Positions 36,636-46,087 are shown, numbered from the stretch's first letter. The stretch: DNA of 64,000 nt from Paraburkholderia agricolaris (GCF_009455635.1 NZ_QPER01000002.1:1860001-1924000); one strand, 5' to 3'. Notes: generated from the sequence alone by a model not told the origin. Numbers and translations: made by a program.

Positions 36636-37493
36636 ATGGAATCGTACGCCCGCTCGGTACCGGTAGTGATGTACCACCACGTTTCACCAACGCCCGGGGC
36701 ACTTAGCATCACCCCGGAGCACTTCGATTCGCAGATGAACTGGCTGGCGCGTAACGGATACGTGACGCTAACGGCAGACGAATTCGCGCGCTTTCTACAC
36801 GGCGCGGCAATGCCCGATAAATCAATCCTGCTGACGTTCGACGGCGGGTATCTGGACAACTATATTCACGCTCATCCGTGTCTTGAACGTTATGGCCTCA
36901 ACGCCATCATGTTTCTCGTAACGGGTCGCGTTCACGACGGTCCCGCGCGATCCTTTCCGTCTTCTCCGACTCGCGGCACAGGTGCGGAGCGTTCGCACCC
37001 GGAGTGCGAACGCCTCATTCCTGGCGGGCAGGCAGACGATGTCGCCGTGCGCTGGAGTGAGGTCGACCTGATGCGCGCAGCCGGCACTTTCGAGTTTCAT
37101 AGTCATACGCACAGCCACCGTCGCTGGGATCTGGCGTGTACTGATGCGGCCAGCAAATTTCGCCACATCAGCACGGACATCGAGATGTCAAAGCGGATTC
37201 TGACCGAGAAAATGGGTGTGGCATCGACCCATTTGTGCTGGCCAGAAGGTTACTACGACGATGACTATATCGCCGCCGCGCAAGCGGCCGGGTTCGAGTA
37301 CCTCTATACAACGCGCAACACCCGGCGCAACGTTCCGGGTAGCGATCCGTACCAGATACATCGCATGGCGGATAACGGAAAGAACGGCGAATGGCTGGCG
37401 GAAAAGGTACAGCAGTATCAAGGCGCCCCGTGGGGTGGGGCGTACTACTGGTTCAAGCGATTCAGAGAGTTTGGAAGGAACGCGTTTTCATGA
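36636..37493 (+). CDS. Polysaccharide deacetylase family protein (NodB fold), motif-1 Asp changed
   Basis: A 285-residue NodB-homology protein. The family opening PVVMYHHVSPTPGALSITPE is intact, motif 2 is HSHTHSHRRWD near residue 153 and the later LCWPEGYYDDDYIAAAQAAG is typical. Motif 1 reads LTFDGGYLDN, whereas active deacetylases have TFDDG; the second Asp, a metal ligand, is Gly here. It may thus be inactive or altered. AAGG lies about six bases before the ATG. Homologues usually modify cell-surface polysaccharide or lipid A sugars. Its stop overlaps the start of a truncated gene. Confidence 0.8.
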   Translation: MESYARSVPVVMYHHVSPTPGALSITPEHFDSQMNWLARNGYVTLTADEFARFLHGAAMPDKSILLTFDGGYLDNYIHAHPCLERYGLNAIMFLVTGRVHDGPARSFPSSPTRGTGAERSHPECERLIPGGQADDVAVRWSEVDLMRAAGTFEFHSHTHSHRRWDLACTDAASKFRHISTDIEMSKRILTEKMGVASTHLCWPEGYYDDDYIAAAQAAGFEYLYTTRNTRRNVPGSDPYQIHRMADNGKNGEWLAEKVQQYQGAPWGGAYYWFKRFREFGRNAFS

Positions 37494-37552
37494 AGATTCT
37501 CTGCACCCACTTTCACATGGGTGACGGTGAGTGCTTCGTGCGAGATACCTAG
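37490..37552 (+). pseudogene. 5' remnant of a gene after the deacetylase (possible glycosyltransferase)
   Basis: An ATG overlaps the deacetylase stop (ATGA) and opens a 20-codon frame starting MKILCTHFHMGDGE before TAG. That start resembles the N-terminus of group-4 glycosyltransferases (MKIL.T.FH...GGG) that often follow such deacetylases, but the gene is cut off. The identification is tentative. Confidence 0.45.
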
Positions 37553-37698
37553 TCGCCCGGAGCGAGATCGGACAGGTCAGTGCCGTTAGCCGCCAGTCGA
37601 ACAGCTTCGTGATTCTCCTCGGGCGCAACTTTGACCACCTGTCCGAAATCGCCCGCAACAAACGCCAAACGTTTCTGGGCGTCAGCGTGGACGGCTGA
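37531..37698 (+). pseudogene. Unidentified 3' gene fragment
   Basis: A 55-codon plus-strand frame (GTG at 37531, stop at 37698) has coding-like composition, with about four-fifths of codons ending in G or C, and contains FVILLGRNFDHLSEIARNKR. It has no complete domain and no ribosome-binding site, so it looks like the tail of a decayed gene. It overlaps the 3' end of the convergent transporter gene by 17 bases. The opposite strand also has an open frame here but with weaker codon bias. Confidence 0.35.
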
Positions 37699-39091
37699 CA
37701 GCAGCCGCGTGCTGAGCGGAATTTCCGCGCAGCGCCGAACCCGCCGACTGCGTATTCGCGGAAGCACCAGGCGCACCGAGTTCATCCAGCTGCGTACGAT
37801 ACGTCTCTCGCGCGGTCCAGGCCGCGAGCGCCGCGAGGCCAGTAATCGCGAGCGTCGCGGTGCCGATCACAAGCGGGATATCTTTCGATCCGGGCGGAGC
37901 GATCGCGGCGAACAGCGAAGGCAGCAGCGCCGTTAACGCCATCCCGATGTTCTGTCCGATCGACATGGCCGACACTCGCGTACGCGTAGGGAACAACTCG
38001 GGCATGAAACTCGGAAACACCGCATTGAATCCTTGATAGATCACACCCCACATCAGAACCGACGTGACAATCGCCACCGGTGCATTTCTCGCGCTGATTG
38101 CGTACAGATACACGTACGACAGCAACCCCGCGCCGACCGAACCGACGATCACTGGAATCCGCCGTCCGATCCGGTCGGACAGTTTGCCGACAAACGGAAT
38201 CACAAGCACGGCAACGAGGTTGCCGACGAGCGGGATCACGAGATACGTGTTCGCGTGGAAGCCGATCCCGTACGACGGTTGCACCGCGTACGCGGCACCG
38301 AAGATCGTTGCCACCATCGCGATCACCGCGGCAAGCGCCATGATTGCGATCCGCACGATATCTCGCCAGTTCTCGCGCAGTGCGACTGCGATCGGTGATG
38401 CGGGCACGCCGCCGTTCGAATCCGCCTGAATGAATGCCGGCGATTCTGACACCTTGCGGCGAATCACGAAGCCGGCCGCGAGCACGAGCGCGCTAAGCAG
38501 GAACGGAATACGCCAGCCCCATGACGCGAACTGGTCAGCCGGCATGTAATAGGCGAGTGGCATGAAAATCGCGGCGGCGAAGATCTGACCGGCTTGCGTA
38601 CCCTGCAACGCAAAGCTGGCGTAAAACCCGCGCTGGCCGAACGGCGCCTGTTCGAGAATCATCGAACTGGCACCGGAAATTTCGCCGGCCACCGCGAAGC
38701 CCTGGATCAGGCGTAGCACGACGAGGGCGATCGGTGCGAGAACGCCGACCTGATGGTAGGTCGGCAATAGCCCGACAACGAACGTCGAGACGCCCATCAG
38801 GAACATACACAGCAATAGCAGATGCTTGCGCCCGTGCGTGTCGCCGCGTCGCCCAAGCACGAAGCCGCCGATCGGCCGCGCAACGTAACCGACACCGTAG
38901 GTCGCAAGAGACGCGACAATCGCCAGCTTAGGGTTGCCGGCCGGGAAAAACAGTTGCGGAAAAACCATCGCCGCTGCCTGCGCGTAGATGAAGAAATCGT
39001 AGTACTCGAGTGCCGAGCCGATCCAGCCGCTGGCCGTTGCGCGCCGGGTCTGCTGTGCAGACGGATTCTGTGCTTCGTTGTGAGTTGGCAT
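37682..39091 (-). CDS. MFS transporter, metabolite:H+ symporter family (ShiA-like)
   Basis: A 469-residue 12-helix symporter of the MHS group. Signatures are the N-terminal GWIGSALEYYDFFIYAQAAA, the loop 2-3 motif GRRGDTHGRKHLLLLC and RLIQGFAVAGEISGA in TM4. Members carry shikimate, proline/betaine, citrate or aromatic acids. It lies 151 bases beyond the shikimate-dehydrogenase-like gene on the same strand, so shikimate or a related hydroxy-acid is the likely substrate. A divergent IclR gene completes the locus. Confidence 0.86.
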   Translation of the reverse strand: MPTHNEAQNPSAQQTRRATASGWIGSALEYYDFFIYAQAAAMVFPQLFFPAGNPKLAIVASLATYGVGYVARPIGGFVLGRRGDTHGRKHLLLLCMFLMGVSTFVVGLLPTYHQVGVLAPIALVVLRLIQGFAVAGEISGASSMILEQAPFGQRGFYASFALQGTQAGQIFAAAIFMPLAYYMPADQFASWGWRIPFLLSALVLAAGFVIRRKVSESPAFIQADSNGGVPASPIAVALRENWRDIVRIAIMALAAVIAMVATIFGAAYAVQPSYGIGFHANTYLVIPLVGNLVAVLVIPFVGKLSDRIGRRIPVIVGSVGAGLLSYVYLYAISARNAPVAIVTSVLMWGVIYQGFNAVFPSFMPELFPTRTRVSAMSIGQNIGMALTALLPSLFAAIAPPGSKDIPLVIGTATLAITGLAALAAWTARETYRTQLDELGAPGASANTQSAGSALRGNSAQHAAAVSRPR

Positions 39092-39242
39092 CGTTGTGTC
39101 TCCTGATTGGTTTTAATGTGCTGCTATGGCGGACAGCGCCGCCGTGGCGGCCTTCCGCGCGTCGCCGCTGCATTGCGAAATGCCATTCGGTCCGGGCGCC
39201 GGATCGCGCATGCGTCGTGCGATGTAAGTGAGCCGCCGACGA

Positions 39243-40052
39243 TCAGGCTTCCAGCGGCGTCATATTCATGAACGCGCCGAGGTTGCCGAATTGCGCCAAC
39301 GCCATCTCGGCACCGGTCTGGATCCGGCACCCCGCGTCGCGCGCAACCTCGAGAAAGCGCGTGATATCGGGCGAGGTGACGACGTCCGCGACAAGGATGC
39401 CGGCACTCAGCGTCGCTATCTGGTCTAGCGGCAGTGGCAATGTTTCATTACCGGTCATGCCGACAGGCGAGGCATTGACGACGAGATCGAATGACGCCAG
39501 TGAGTCGAAATCCGAGCTGGTCGCGACACCCGGGTAGTGCGCCGCCAATAACGCGCGCAACCGCTGCGTGCGCGAGGCGTCCAGGTCCGTCAACGTGATC
39601 GCCGCGGCGCCGTGTTCGCACAGTGACCACGCGATCGCGCTGCCGACGCCGCCGGCGCCGATCACCAGCGCGTGCGTGCCTTTCGGCTCGAAACCGTGAC
39701 CGTGTGCTGCGTTCATGAAGCCATCGCCATCGACCATGTCGCCAATCAACGTGCCGTCCGCTTCGCGGCGAATAACGTTCACGCAACCGAGCGCATGGGC
39801 CCGATCACTCAGCAGGTCAATGCGCGTGGCCATGTCCTGCTTGTACGGCACGGTGACAACGCAGCCGCGCAGATTGCGCCATGCGCGCATTGCCTCGATG
39901 AACTGATCCAGCGACCCGCTTTCGAGATCAATCGGAATCATCGAAGCGTCCTTCCCATGCCGTTCGAACCAGACATTGAAGTTATGCGGCGATTTCACCT
40001 GTGCGATAGGAGACCCTACGATGGCCAATAGTTCGGTCGTGCCGCTGATCAT
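39243..40052 (-). CDS. Shikimate/quinate dehydrogenase-like protein (atypical)
   Basis: A 269-residue protein of the AroE fold. The catalytic lysine is in GCVVTVPYKQD (about residue 68), and the NAD(P)-binding loop is VIGAGGVGSAIAWSL. Two usual substrate motifs are altered: the N-terminal GxPIxHSxSP is SPIAQVKSPHNFN (first Ser replaced by Val) and the GxNTDGxG motif is GDMVDGDGF, losing the Asn and Thr. It is therefore probably a catabolic paralogue using a relative of shikimate, not the biosynthetic AroE. It is flanked by an MHS transporter and a divergent IclR gene. Confidence 0.8.
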   Translation of the reverse strand: MISGTTELLAIVGSPIAQVKSPHNFNVWFERHGKDASMIPIDLESGSLDQFIEAMRAWRNLRGCVVTVPYKQDMATRIDLLSDRAHALGCVNVIRREADGTLIGDMVDGDGFMNAAHGHGFEPKGTHALVIGAGGVGSAIAWSLCEHGAAAITLTDLDASRTQRLRALLAAHYPGVATSSDFDSLASFDLVVNASPVGMTGNETLPLPLDQIATLSAGILVADVVTSPDITRFLEVARDAGCRIQTGAEMALAQFGNLGAFMNMTPLEA

Positions 40053-40197
40053 GAATTGCACCGGATAACGTTGTAAGCGAGCGCCGATGATGCGACCACG
40101 AGCGAGTCCGGGCAACGCCGGAATCAGGCAGATAGCCCAATCATCGCAACTTCGATGCGATAATCGCGTCATTCTTATGGTTTAACGGTCGAAATCG

Positions 40198-40971
40198 ATG
40201 AAAGCCCCGCTGATCCATGAACGCGATCTGATCGTCGGCCTTCAGAAGGGCTTGGCGTTGATTCAACTTTTTACCGACGAAACACCCCGGCTCAGCGTGC
40301 CCGACGCCGCCCGGCTAGGTGGGTTGACGAAGAGCGCCGCGCGGCGTTTCCTGTTGACGCTGGTGCACGACGGGTATGCGCAAACCGATGGCCGGCATTA
40401 CTGGTTGACGGCCAGGACGCTGCGCCTCGGACAGGCTTACGTCGATTCCGCGCGGCTGCCGCGGATGCTCCGGCCGATTGTGGAAAAGGTGGCGGCCGAA
40501 ACACGCGAACATGTGTCAGTCGCAGTGCGCGATGGCGACGAGGTCGTGCATATCGTCCGTAGCCTAGTCGCAAACGTATCGTCGCTGTCGATCCGTCAGG
40601 GATTTCGACTGCCCATGTACTGCACCGGCAGCGGCCGTCTATGGCTGGCGTCGATGCCGGACGACGAGCTCGACGCGTATCTGAGCCGAGTCGATCTGCA
40701 GCCGCTGACGCCGTTCACTCTCAAGTCGGTCGACGACATCAAGACCGCCATCGCCCAGGTCCGCGCGCAGGGCTACGTGGAGTTGGATCAGGAATACGAA
40801 GTGGGCATGAGAATTCTCGGGGTGCCGCTGACTAACCGGGACGGTGAGATGCGGGCGAGCCTGACGATCACGATGCAGGTGTCATCGATGACGCCGACGG
40901 ATATCCGTGAGCGGTATCTGCGGTATCTGTATGAAGGACAAGCTTTGCTTCGGCCGATCATCGATATCTAA
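40198..40971 (+). CDS. IclR-family transcriptional regulator (PobR/PcaR-like)
   Basis: A 257-residue regulator with an N-terminal winged helix (about residues 10-70; LSVPDAARLGGLTKSAARRFLLTL) and a GAF-like effector domain (about 85-250; SVAVRDGDEVVHIVR, QGFRLPMYCTGSGRLWLAS, YVELDQEYEVGMRILGVPL). This form matches PcaU/PobR regulators of aromatic and quinate/shikimate catabolism. It is divergent from the shikimate-dehydrogenase-like gene, which with the MHS transporter is its likely target. Confidence 0.9.
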   Translation: MKAPLIHERDLIVGLQKGLALIQLFTDETPRLSVPDAARLGGLTKSAARRFLLTLVHDGYAQTDGRHYWLTARTLRLGQAYVDSARLPRMLRPIVEKVAAETREHVSVAVRDGDEVVHIVRSLVANVSSLSIRQGFRLPMYCTGSGRLWLASMPDDELDAYLSRVDLQPLTPFTLKSVDDIKTAIAQVRAQGYVELDQEYEVGMRILGVPLTNRDGEMRASLTITMQVSSMTPTDIRERYLRYLYEGQALLRPIIDI

Positions 40972-41083
40972 CCCTAGCCGTTTACCGTCTCACGACTGTG
41001 ATCGCGCGATAGTCCAGCACATGTCGACGGTAGACGTTGGCCGACATGCGGATAGCTAACGTCTCCCAACGTGCATCACCGCC

Positions 41084-41902
41084 TTAAAACCCATATAACC
41101 CGGCGGGGTTGTCGATCAGGATCTTTCGTGTCACGGAATCACTGCCGGCGCAATCCGTGAGCCAATCGAGTAGACGGATGTTTGACGGTGCCGGATTGGC
41201 ATTCGGATGTGGCCAGTTGCTGGCCCAGAGGCAACGCTCCGGATAGTGGCGGGTCAGGGCACGTGCCAGGATCGACACGTCTTCGTAATGCGGCGGACCG
41301 GAGCGCGATGTTTCGTACGGCGCAGAAAGTTTGATCCAGCACTGATTGCGCTCCAGAACGCGGCGCAACGCCATGAAGACCTCGTTGTCGGTTCGTACCG
41401 GCTCGAGAAACTTGCCGGTATGGTCGATGACCAGTCTGCCAGGCAATCGCCGAAGGGTAGCCTCGTACTGAGGAATATCACGTCCGTCAAGTTGCAGGTT
41501 GATGGTCCAGTTCAATGGGGCAATACGCGCGGCCATTTCCTCAAGGCTATCCCACTGCATGAGGCCGCCGCCGCCAGGTATCATCATGTACCGGATACCT
41601 CGCACACCGGCCTCATGTAAACGCTCAAGCTCCGCGTCGGTTACGGTGGGCGGTACGGCGACGATACCGCGCGCTGTGTTGCCAAACTGCGCGAGCGCCG
41701 ATAGCGTGCATCGATTGTCGAAACCGTAACCCGTAGGCTGCACGACGATTACCCGTGTCAGACCGAGCGATGCCTGTACCTGGCGGTACGACGCGACCGG
41801 CGCAGGAGGGGGACGGAAGGTGGCGCTGGGGGCGAGTGGGTAACTGTCTTCGTAGATGTGGATATGGCAATCGCACGCGCCGTCAAGATGATGAGCATCC
41901 AT
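41084..41902 (-). CDS. Amidohydrolase (2-pyrone-4,6-dicarboxylate hydrolase family), Asp replaced
   Basis: A 272-residue TIM-barrel protein of the LigI-type amidohydrolases. The N-terminal HxH is CDCHIHIYEDS, further motifs are VVQPTGYGFDN and LVIDHTGKF, and the last strand reads CLWASNWPHPN. In LigI-type enzymes that position is a catalytic Asp (xxDWPH); here it is Asn, confirmed on the DNA (AGCAACTGG). It ends the TRAP-transporter operon, so it probably acts on an imported lactone or carboxylate, if it is still a hydrolase. Confidence 0.84.
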   Translation of the reverse strand: MDAHHLDGACDCHIHIYEDSYPLAPSATFRPPPAPVASYRQVQASLGLTRVIVVQPTGYGFDNRCTLSALAQFGNTARGIVAVPPTVTDAELERLHEAGVRGIRYMMIPGGGGLMQWDSLEEMAARIAPLNWTINLQLDGRDIPQYEATLRRLPGRLVIDHTGKFLEPVRTDNEVFMALRRVLERNQCWIKLSAPYETSRSGPPHYEDVSILARALTRHYPERCLWASNWPHPNANPAPSNIRLLDWLTDCAGSDSVTRKILIDNPAGLYGF

Positions 41903-41929
41903 AGCTGTTCAATGTAGGAAGATGATTGG

Positions 41930-42955
41930 TCAGATGGCCGTCGTGGTCGTGCGATGCGCTATTTGCTGCCTGAATGTGTTCAGCCGGGTCGCATGCGTAG
42001 CGTTGACGGCCCCGATCGGAATCTGCCCTTGTAGAATGGCTTTAACCTGCTCGACGGTTTCGAGCGCCTGGTGTTCGATGCCCGCTGAAGTCAGCCCGCC
42101 CACGTGCGGTGTTGCGATCACCCGCGGATGTCGGGCCACAATCGGTGACGGCATCTGGTCGGGCGCCAGGCCCACATCGAGCGCGCACCCGGCGAGACGA
42201 CCGGAGTCCAGTGCGTCGAGCAACGCCACTTCATCCACCAGTTCACCGCGCGCCGCATTGATGAACCATGCGCCTTGTTTCATCGAAGCAAACGCTTTCC
42301 GGTCAAGCAGGTTCTCGGTCTCCGCATTGAGCGCAGCGAGGCAAATCACGAAATCGGCATTGCCCAAAAGCTCGGCCAACGGAACCTGTTGCCGCGACGG
42401 ATGTTCGATGGAGGCATGTGGGTCCGCGATAAGCACCCGCATGCCGAGCACCACAAGCAGATCGCACAGGTAACGGGATATTTGCCCATAGCCGATGATC
42501 CCCGCCGTCGCGCCCCGTAACTCCCGGCCCATCACAGACGCAGGCGGTTCGCCACGGCGATAGCACTCGGCGTACGTGCTGATGTTGCGGGCCATATCGA
42601 TCATGCACCCTAGTACCCATTCGGAGACCGCCGGGATAAAACCCGCACTGGCGTGTGTGACGAGTACGCCATGCCGGCTCGCGCTATCGACGTCGATTGT
42701 GCGGATATCGACTGCGCAGCGCACGAATGCGGCCAACCTTGGCAACGCGCTAAACAGCGACTCGGGCGCCGGGGTTTGCCGATACGCGACGATGATGTCT
42801 GAATCGCAAGCGGCGGCAGAAAGTTCATTGATCGTGAGTTCGCGGCACTCGGAATTAAACGTGACGCTGGCGACCGATTGCAATGCATCGATCGCCTTGT
42901 CGCCATAGTACTGTTGCAGCAAATGGCGGGGATGAGAAACGAAAACGTTCTTCAT
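41930..42955 (-). CDS. D-2-hydroxyacid dehydrogenase family protein
   Basis: A 341-residue NAD(P)-dependent dehydrogenase. The Rossmann motif is GIIGYGQISRYLCDLL near residue 155, with the acidic residue in LIADPH. Catalytic Arg lies in NAARGELVDE and His in TPHVGG. The Glu that usually partners the His (in xxEPLP) seems replaced, the segment reading DVGLAPDQMPSP. Substrates are 2-hydroxy or 2-keto acids, consistent with a carboxylate-degrading operon together with the TRAP importer and amidohydrolase. Confidence 0.86.
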   Translation of the reverse strand: MKNVFVSHPRHLLQQYYGDKAIDALQSVASVTFNSECRELTINELSAAACDSDIIVAYRQTPAPESLFSALPRLAAFVRCAVDIRTIDVDSASRHGVLVTHASAGFIPAVSEWVLGCMIDMARNISTYAECYRRGEPPASVMGRELRGATAGIIGYGQISRYLCDLLVVLGMRVLIADPHASIEHPSRQQVPLAELLGNADFVICLAALNAETENLLDRKAFASMKQGAWFINAARGELVDEVALLDALDSGRLAGCALDVGLAPDQMPSPIVARHPRVIATPHVGGLTSAGIEHQALETVEQVKAILQGQIPIGAVNATHATRLNTFRQQIAHRTTTTAI

Positions 42956-43101
42956 TGGTTAACCTTGATGCTTCTTGTACGTAAGAGGGCGCAAGCGGCC
43001 CTCCGGCAATTTGCAGACCGGATGGGACTGTTTCATTTTTCAAATGCTGGCACGACGAGCCGCCGGCGAAAGCAGCGCTTATTGCCGGGGCTTCCGTCGC
43101 G

Positions 43102-44172
43102 TTATCGCGTTATCGGCACCTTCGTTCCGCTCACCGGAGGTGGCCCCACTGATTCGCGCTCGATCAAACGGGTGAACGGAAAAACCTGCTCCTCTGCAGC
43201 TGGCTCCAGATGGGATTGGCGGCTCATCGCGCGTTCGACCATGGCACGAGCCATCTCGGTCACGGGGAGTTGCAAGGTGGTCAACGCAGGATTGGCAATC
43301 TCGGCAAGAAACAGGCCGTCCATGCCAACGACCGACATGTCGTGCGGCACCCGCAGCCCCGCTTCACGCAAACCGGCCATAAATCCCAGTGCCATCATGT
43401 CGTTCACGGCCACCACGCCAGTGGGCCGATGAGGATCCCTGGCGGCCAATTTAGCAAGCTCGCGACCCACTTCACCGATCGCCGCGTCGCCGTACTCGTT
43501 CATCGGGCCGCCCTCCAGAACGCGGGCATGCTGTTGCAGTCCGGCTTCCGCCGCTGCCGCAAGAAAGCCGCGGATCTTGTCGCTACGGCCCACGGTCAGT
43601 CCCGCAACGGTTGCGAACGCAAGGCGTGTGTGGCCGTAGGCGATCAGATGCCGGGTCGCGAGACGGCCGGCCTCAAAGTTATCGGGGGTAACGTGATCGA
43701 TGCCCGACGCTTCCCCTGGCGTTGCCCGGCGATCGAAGCTCACCACCACCATGCCGCGCTCGACCGCTTGCGTCAGATGATGCTCGTCAGCCAGCGATGA
43801 GATCACAACGACACGTCGCACGCCGTGCGCCAGCAAGTCCTCGAGGAATGCGGCTTCTTTGTCCTTCTCGCGATAGGTATTACCGACGATGACCCGATAA
43901 CCGTATTGCTCCTGCGCGAAAGTTTCGACGGCTCGCGCGATCATGCCGTACATCGGATTGGCAATGGAAGGCACCAGAAGTCCGAGCAATGGGGTCTGGC
44001 CGGTCTTGAGCTGCCGTGCCAGCGAATTGGGACGAAACTGGAGCTCGGCGATTGCCGCCTCGACGCGCAGCAGGGTTTCGGGCCGCATTCTGTCCGTGCG
44101 GCCGTTCAGCACGTTGGACACTGTGCTCACTGAGACAGCGGCCTGACGGGCCACGTCCTGTATCGTACTCAC
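43102..44172 (-). CDS. LacI-family transcriptional regulator
   Basis: A 356-residue repressor. The HTH and hinge helix occupy residues 1-60 (TIQDVARQAAVSVSTVSNVLNG, then FRPNSLARQLKTGQT), followed by a periplasmic-binding-protein-like effector domain with PTGVVAVNDMMALGFMAGL. The GTG at 44172 was chosen because AGAGGA lies six bases upstream and the HTH starts at once. It sits inside the TRAP operon, 20 bases after the transporter gene. Its probable target is the palindrome upstream of the operon. Confidence 0.9.
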   Translation of the reverse strand: MSTIQDVARQAAVSVSTVSNVLNGRTDRMRPETLLRVEAAIAELQFRPNSLARQLKTGQTPLLGLLVPSIANPMYGMIARAVETFAQEQYGYRVIVGNTYREKDKEAAFLEDLLAHGVRRVVVISSLADEHHLTQAVERGMVVVSFDRRATPGEASGIDHVTPDNFEAGRLATRHLIAYGHTRLAFATVAGLTVGRSDKIRGFLAAAAEAGLQQHARVLEGGPMNEYGDAAIGEVGRELAKLAARDPHRPTGVVAVNDMMALGFMAGLREAGLRVPHDMSVVGMDGLFLAEIANPALTTLQLPVTEMARAMVERAMSRQSHLEPAAEEQVFPFTRLIERESVGPPPVSGTKVPITR

Positions 44173-44191
44173 AGGATCCTCTTTAAAGTAG

Positions 44192-46084
44192 TTACAAGCC
44201 GTAATGGTTTGGTAGCCATAGGGAGAAAGATGGAACCAGCACAAGCACGATGAGTGCGATGCACAGGACCAGCAGATATTTCAGCATGGCAGGCGCGACT
44301 GCCCGGAGTTGCGTACCCGTAATGGCGCATGTGGCAAATAAACCCAGGCCGACCGGAGGCGCAAACAGACCCAGCCCCATTGCAACTACCATGACTGTGC
44401 CAAAGTGTAGCGGGTTGATGCCGAGTTGCTGCGCGACAGGAACCAGCAACGGACCAAAAATGATCAAGGCAGGCGCACCTTCGAGTACCGCTCCAAATAC
44501 CGTCATGATCAGTACGGAGACCAGCAGGAACAGCGTGGCGCCATAGTGATTCGCAATTGCCAGCATCGTACCCGATAGCAAGTCCGGGATCTGTTCAAGA
44601 CTCAAGGCGTAGGACACGCTGGACGCGCACGCCACGATGAACAGGATGCCGCCCGACATGGACGCCGCCTGCACGAACAGCCGCGCGACGGATCGCACCG
44701 TCAACTCCCGGAATGCGAGCCAACCGACCACCAGCGCATAGACGACAGCGAATGCGGATACTTCAGTTGACGTCGCGACCCCGGAAGTCACGCCTTTGCC
44801 GATCATGCCGACCATGATCAACGCTACGAGCGCGCCCCCCAGCAGCGGCAGCCAACGTCTGCGCTGCGCGAAGGCGCGTGCAGAATCGATCTTGCGGCCG
44901 TAGATCACAGCCACGATACCCAGCGATAGCGCGAGGACGATGGCCGGGACGATCCCTGCGAGAAAGAGTCCGGCGATCGAAATATTCGCCACGAACCCCA
45001 TGATGATCATGTTGACGCAAGGTGGAATCGTCTCCGCCATCACCGCGCTGCAGGCGAGTAACGCCGCCGTCTCGTTCGGGTCTTCACCGGTTTTTCGCAC
45101 GGCCGGCATCAGGACACCACCCACCGCCGCAATGTCAGCGAGTTTCGAGCCGGACACTCCGGAAAAGAATGCGGTTGCCAGAATCGTGATGAGTCCGAGG
45201 CCACCACGCACACGTCCAAACAGGCGCAGTAGCAGTTCGATCAGACGCGAAGACATGCCGTTTGATTCCATCAACAGGCCTGCCACTACAAAGAACGGGA
45301 TGGACAGCAAGACAAAGTGCCCCGTTCCTGCCAGGACCTGCTGCGAATAGACGAGCATTGGCAAGCTCGGCTCTGCGAGAAAGAAGAGCAGTGACGACAG
45401 GGCTAACACAAAGCAGATCGGCATACCGAGCGCTAAACCGCCTACAAAGCCAACGCAGAGCAGAACGCCGGGGGTGAGGCTGTACTCCGGCAGGAACGTG
45501 TTCCAGGCGAAAACCCCCGCCGCCATGGCGGCGCTTGTCAGAAAACTTCCCACCACCAGGTAAGTCGCCCCGTTCAACGCATTTGCGATAGCAAACAGCG
45601 TCATGAACAGGCTGCCGATCACAATCGGGTACACATTGATCCACCCGGGCAGACCGCTTGGTGTTGTTTGACTATAGGAATCGGCAAGTAACAGGAAGGA
45701 TGAGATGCACAGGCTGGCGGAGACACTGGCGATAATCCAGTGTCCCATGTGAATCAGCAGTGGCTGCCATCGACTGGGTAGGAGGCCCCGTAACACGTCG
45801 ACGCCCAGGTGCTGGCTGCGTCCAAGCAACGACGCGGCGCCAAAGAAAACCAGCAGGACCATCAGGGCACTTGCAGCTTCCTCCGCCCAGTCAACCGGGT
45901 CGTGGAGAAAGTACCGGTAGATGACCGATATGAAGACCACACACACATCCACGGCCAGAACGATCCCGGAGAGCCATTCCGTGGAACTGAGCAAGCGGTT
46001 GAGCCAGCGACCGAAGACTGTGTTCCGACCGTATTCCGGTACGGCGGCTGGGGCTTCCGATGTAGAGGCTGTCAGAGCAGTCAC
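44192..46084 (-). CDS. TRAP transporter, fused small and large membrane subunits
   Basis: A 630-residue fusion. Residues about 1-190 form the four-helix DctQ-type small subunit (WAEEAASALMVLLVFFGAA, then a PGWINVYPIVIGSLFM helix); residues about 205-630 are the DctM-type large subunit (PICFVLALSSLLFFL, SIPFFVVAGLLMESNGMSS, FFSGVSGSKLADIAAVGGVL). It couples a Na+ gradient to uptake of a carboxylate delivered by the DctP protein encoded 3 bases upstream. The two domains are separate genes in most TRAP systems. Confidence 0.9.
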   Translation of the reverse strand: MTALTASTSEAPAAVPEYGRNTVFGRWLNRLLSSTEWLSGIVLAVDVCVVFISVIYRYFLHDPVDWAEEAASALMVLLVFFGAASLLGRSQHLGVDVLRGLLPSRWQPLLIHMGHWIIASVSASLCISSFLLLADSYSQTTPSGLPGWINVYPIVIGSLFMTLFAIANALNGATYLVVGSFLTSAAMAAGVFAWNTFLPEYSLTPGVLLCVGFVGGLALGMPICFVLALSSLLFFLAEPSLPMLVYSQQVLAGTGHFVLLSIPFFVVAGLLMESNGMSSRLIELLLRLFGRVRGGLGLITILATAFFSGVSGSKLADIAAVGGVLMPAVRKTGEDPNETAALLACSAVMAETIPPCVNMIIMGFVANISIAGLFLAGIVPAIVLALSLGIVAVIYGRKIDSARAFAQRRRWLPLLGGALVALIMVGMIGKGVTSGVATSTEVSAFAVVYALVVGWLAFRELTVRSVARLFVQAASMSGGILFIVACASSVSYALSLEQIPDLLSGTMLAIANHYGATLFLLVSVLIMTVFGAVLEGAPALIIFGPLLVPVAQQLGINPLHFGTVMVVAMGLGLFAPPVGLGLFATCAITGTQLRAVAPAMLKYLLVLCIALIVLVLVPSFSLWLPNHYGL

Positions 46085-46087
46085 GGC

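Noticed and set aside
37549..37785. A minus-strand frame with protein-like sequence across the deacetylase-transporter gap
   Set aside because: Its G/C bias at third positions is lower than that of the plus-strand frame over the same bases, so it is more likely antisense of a gene tail.
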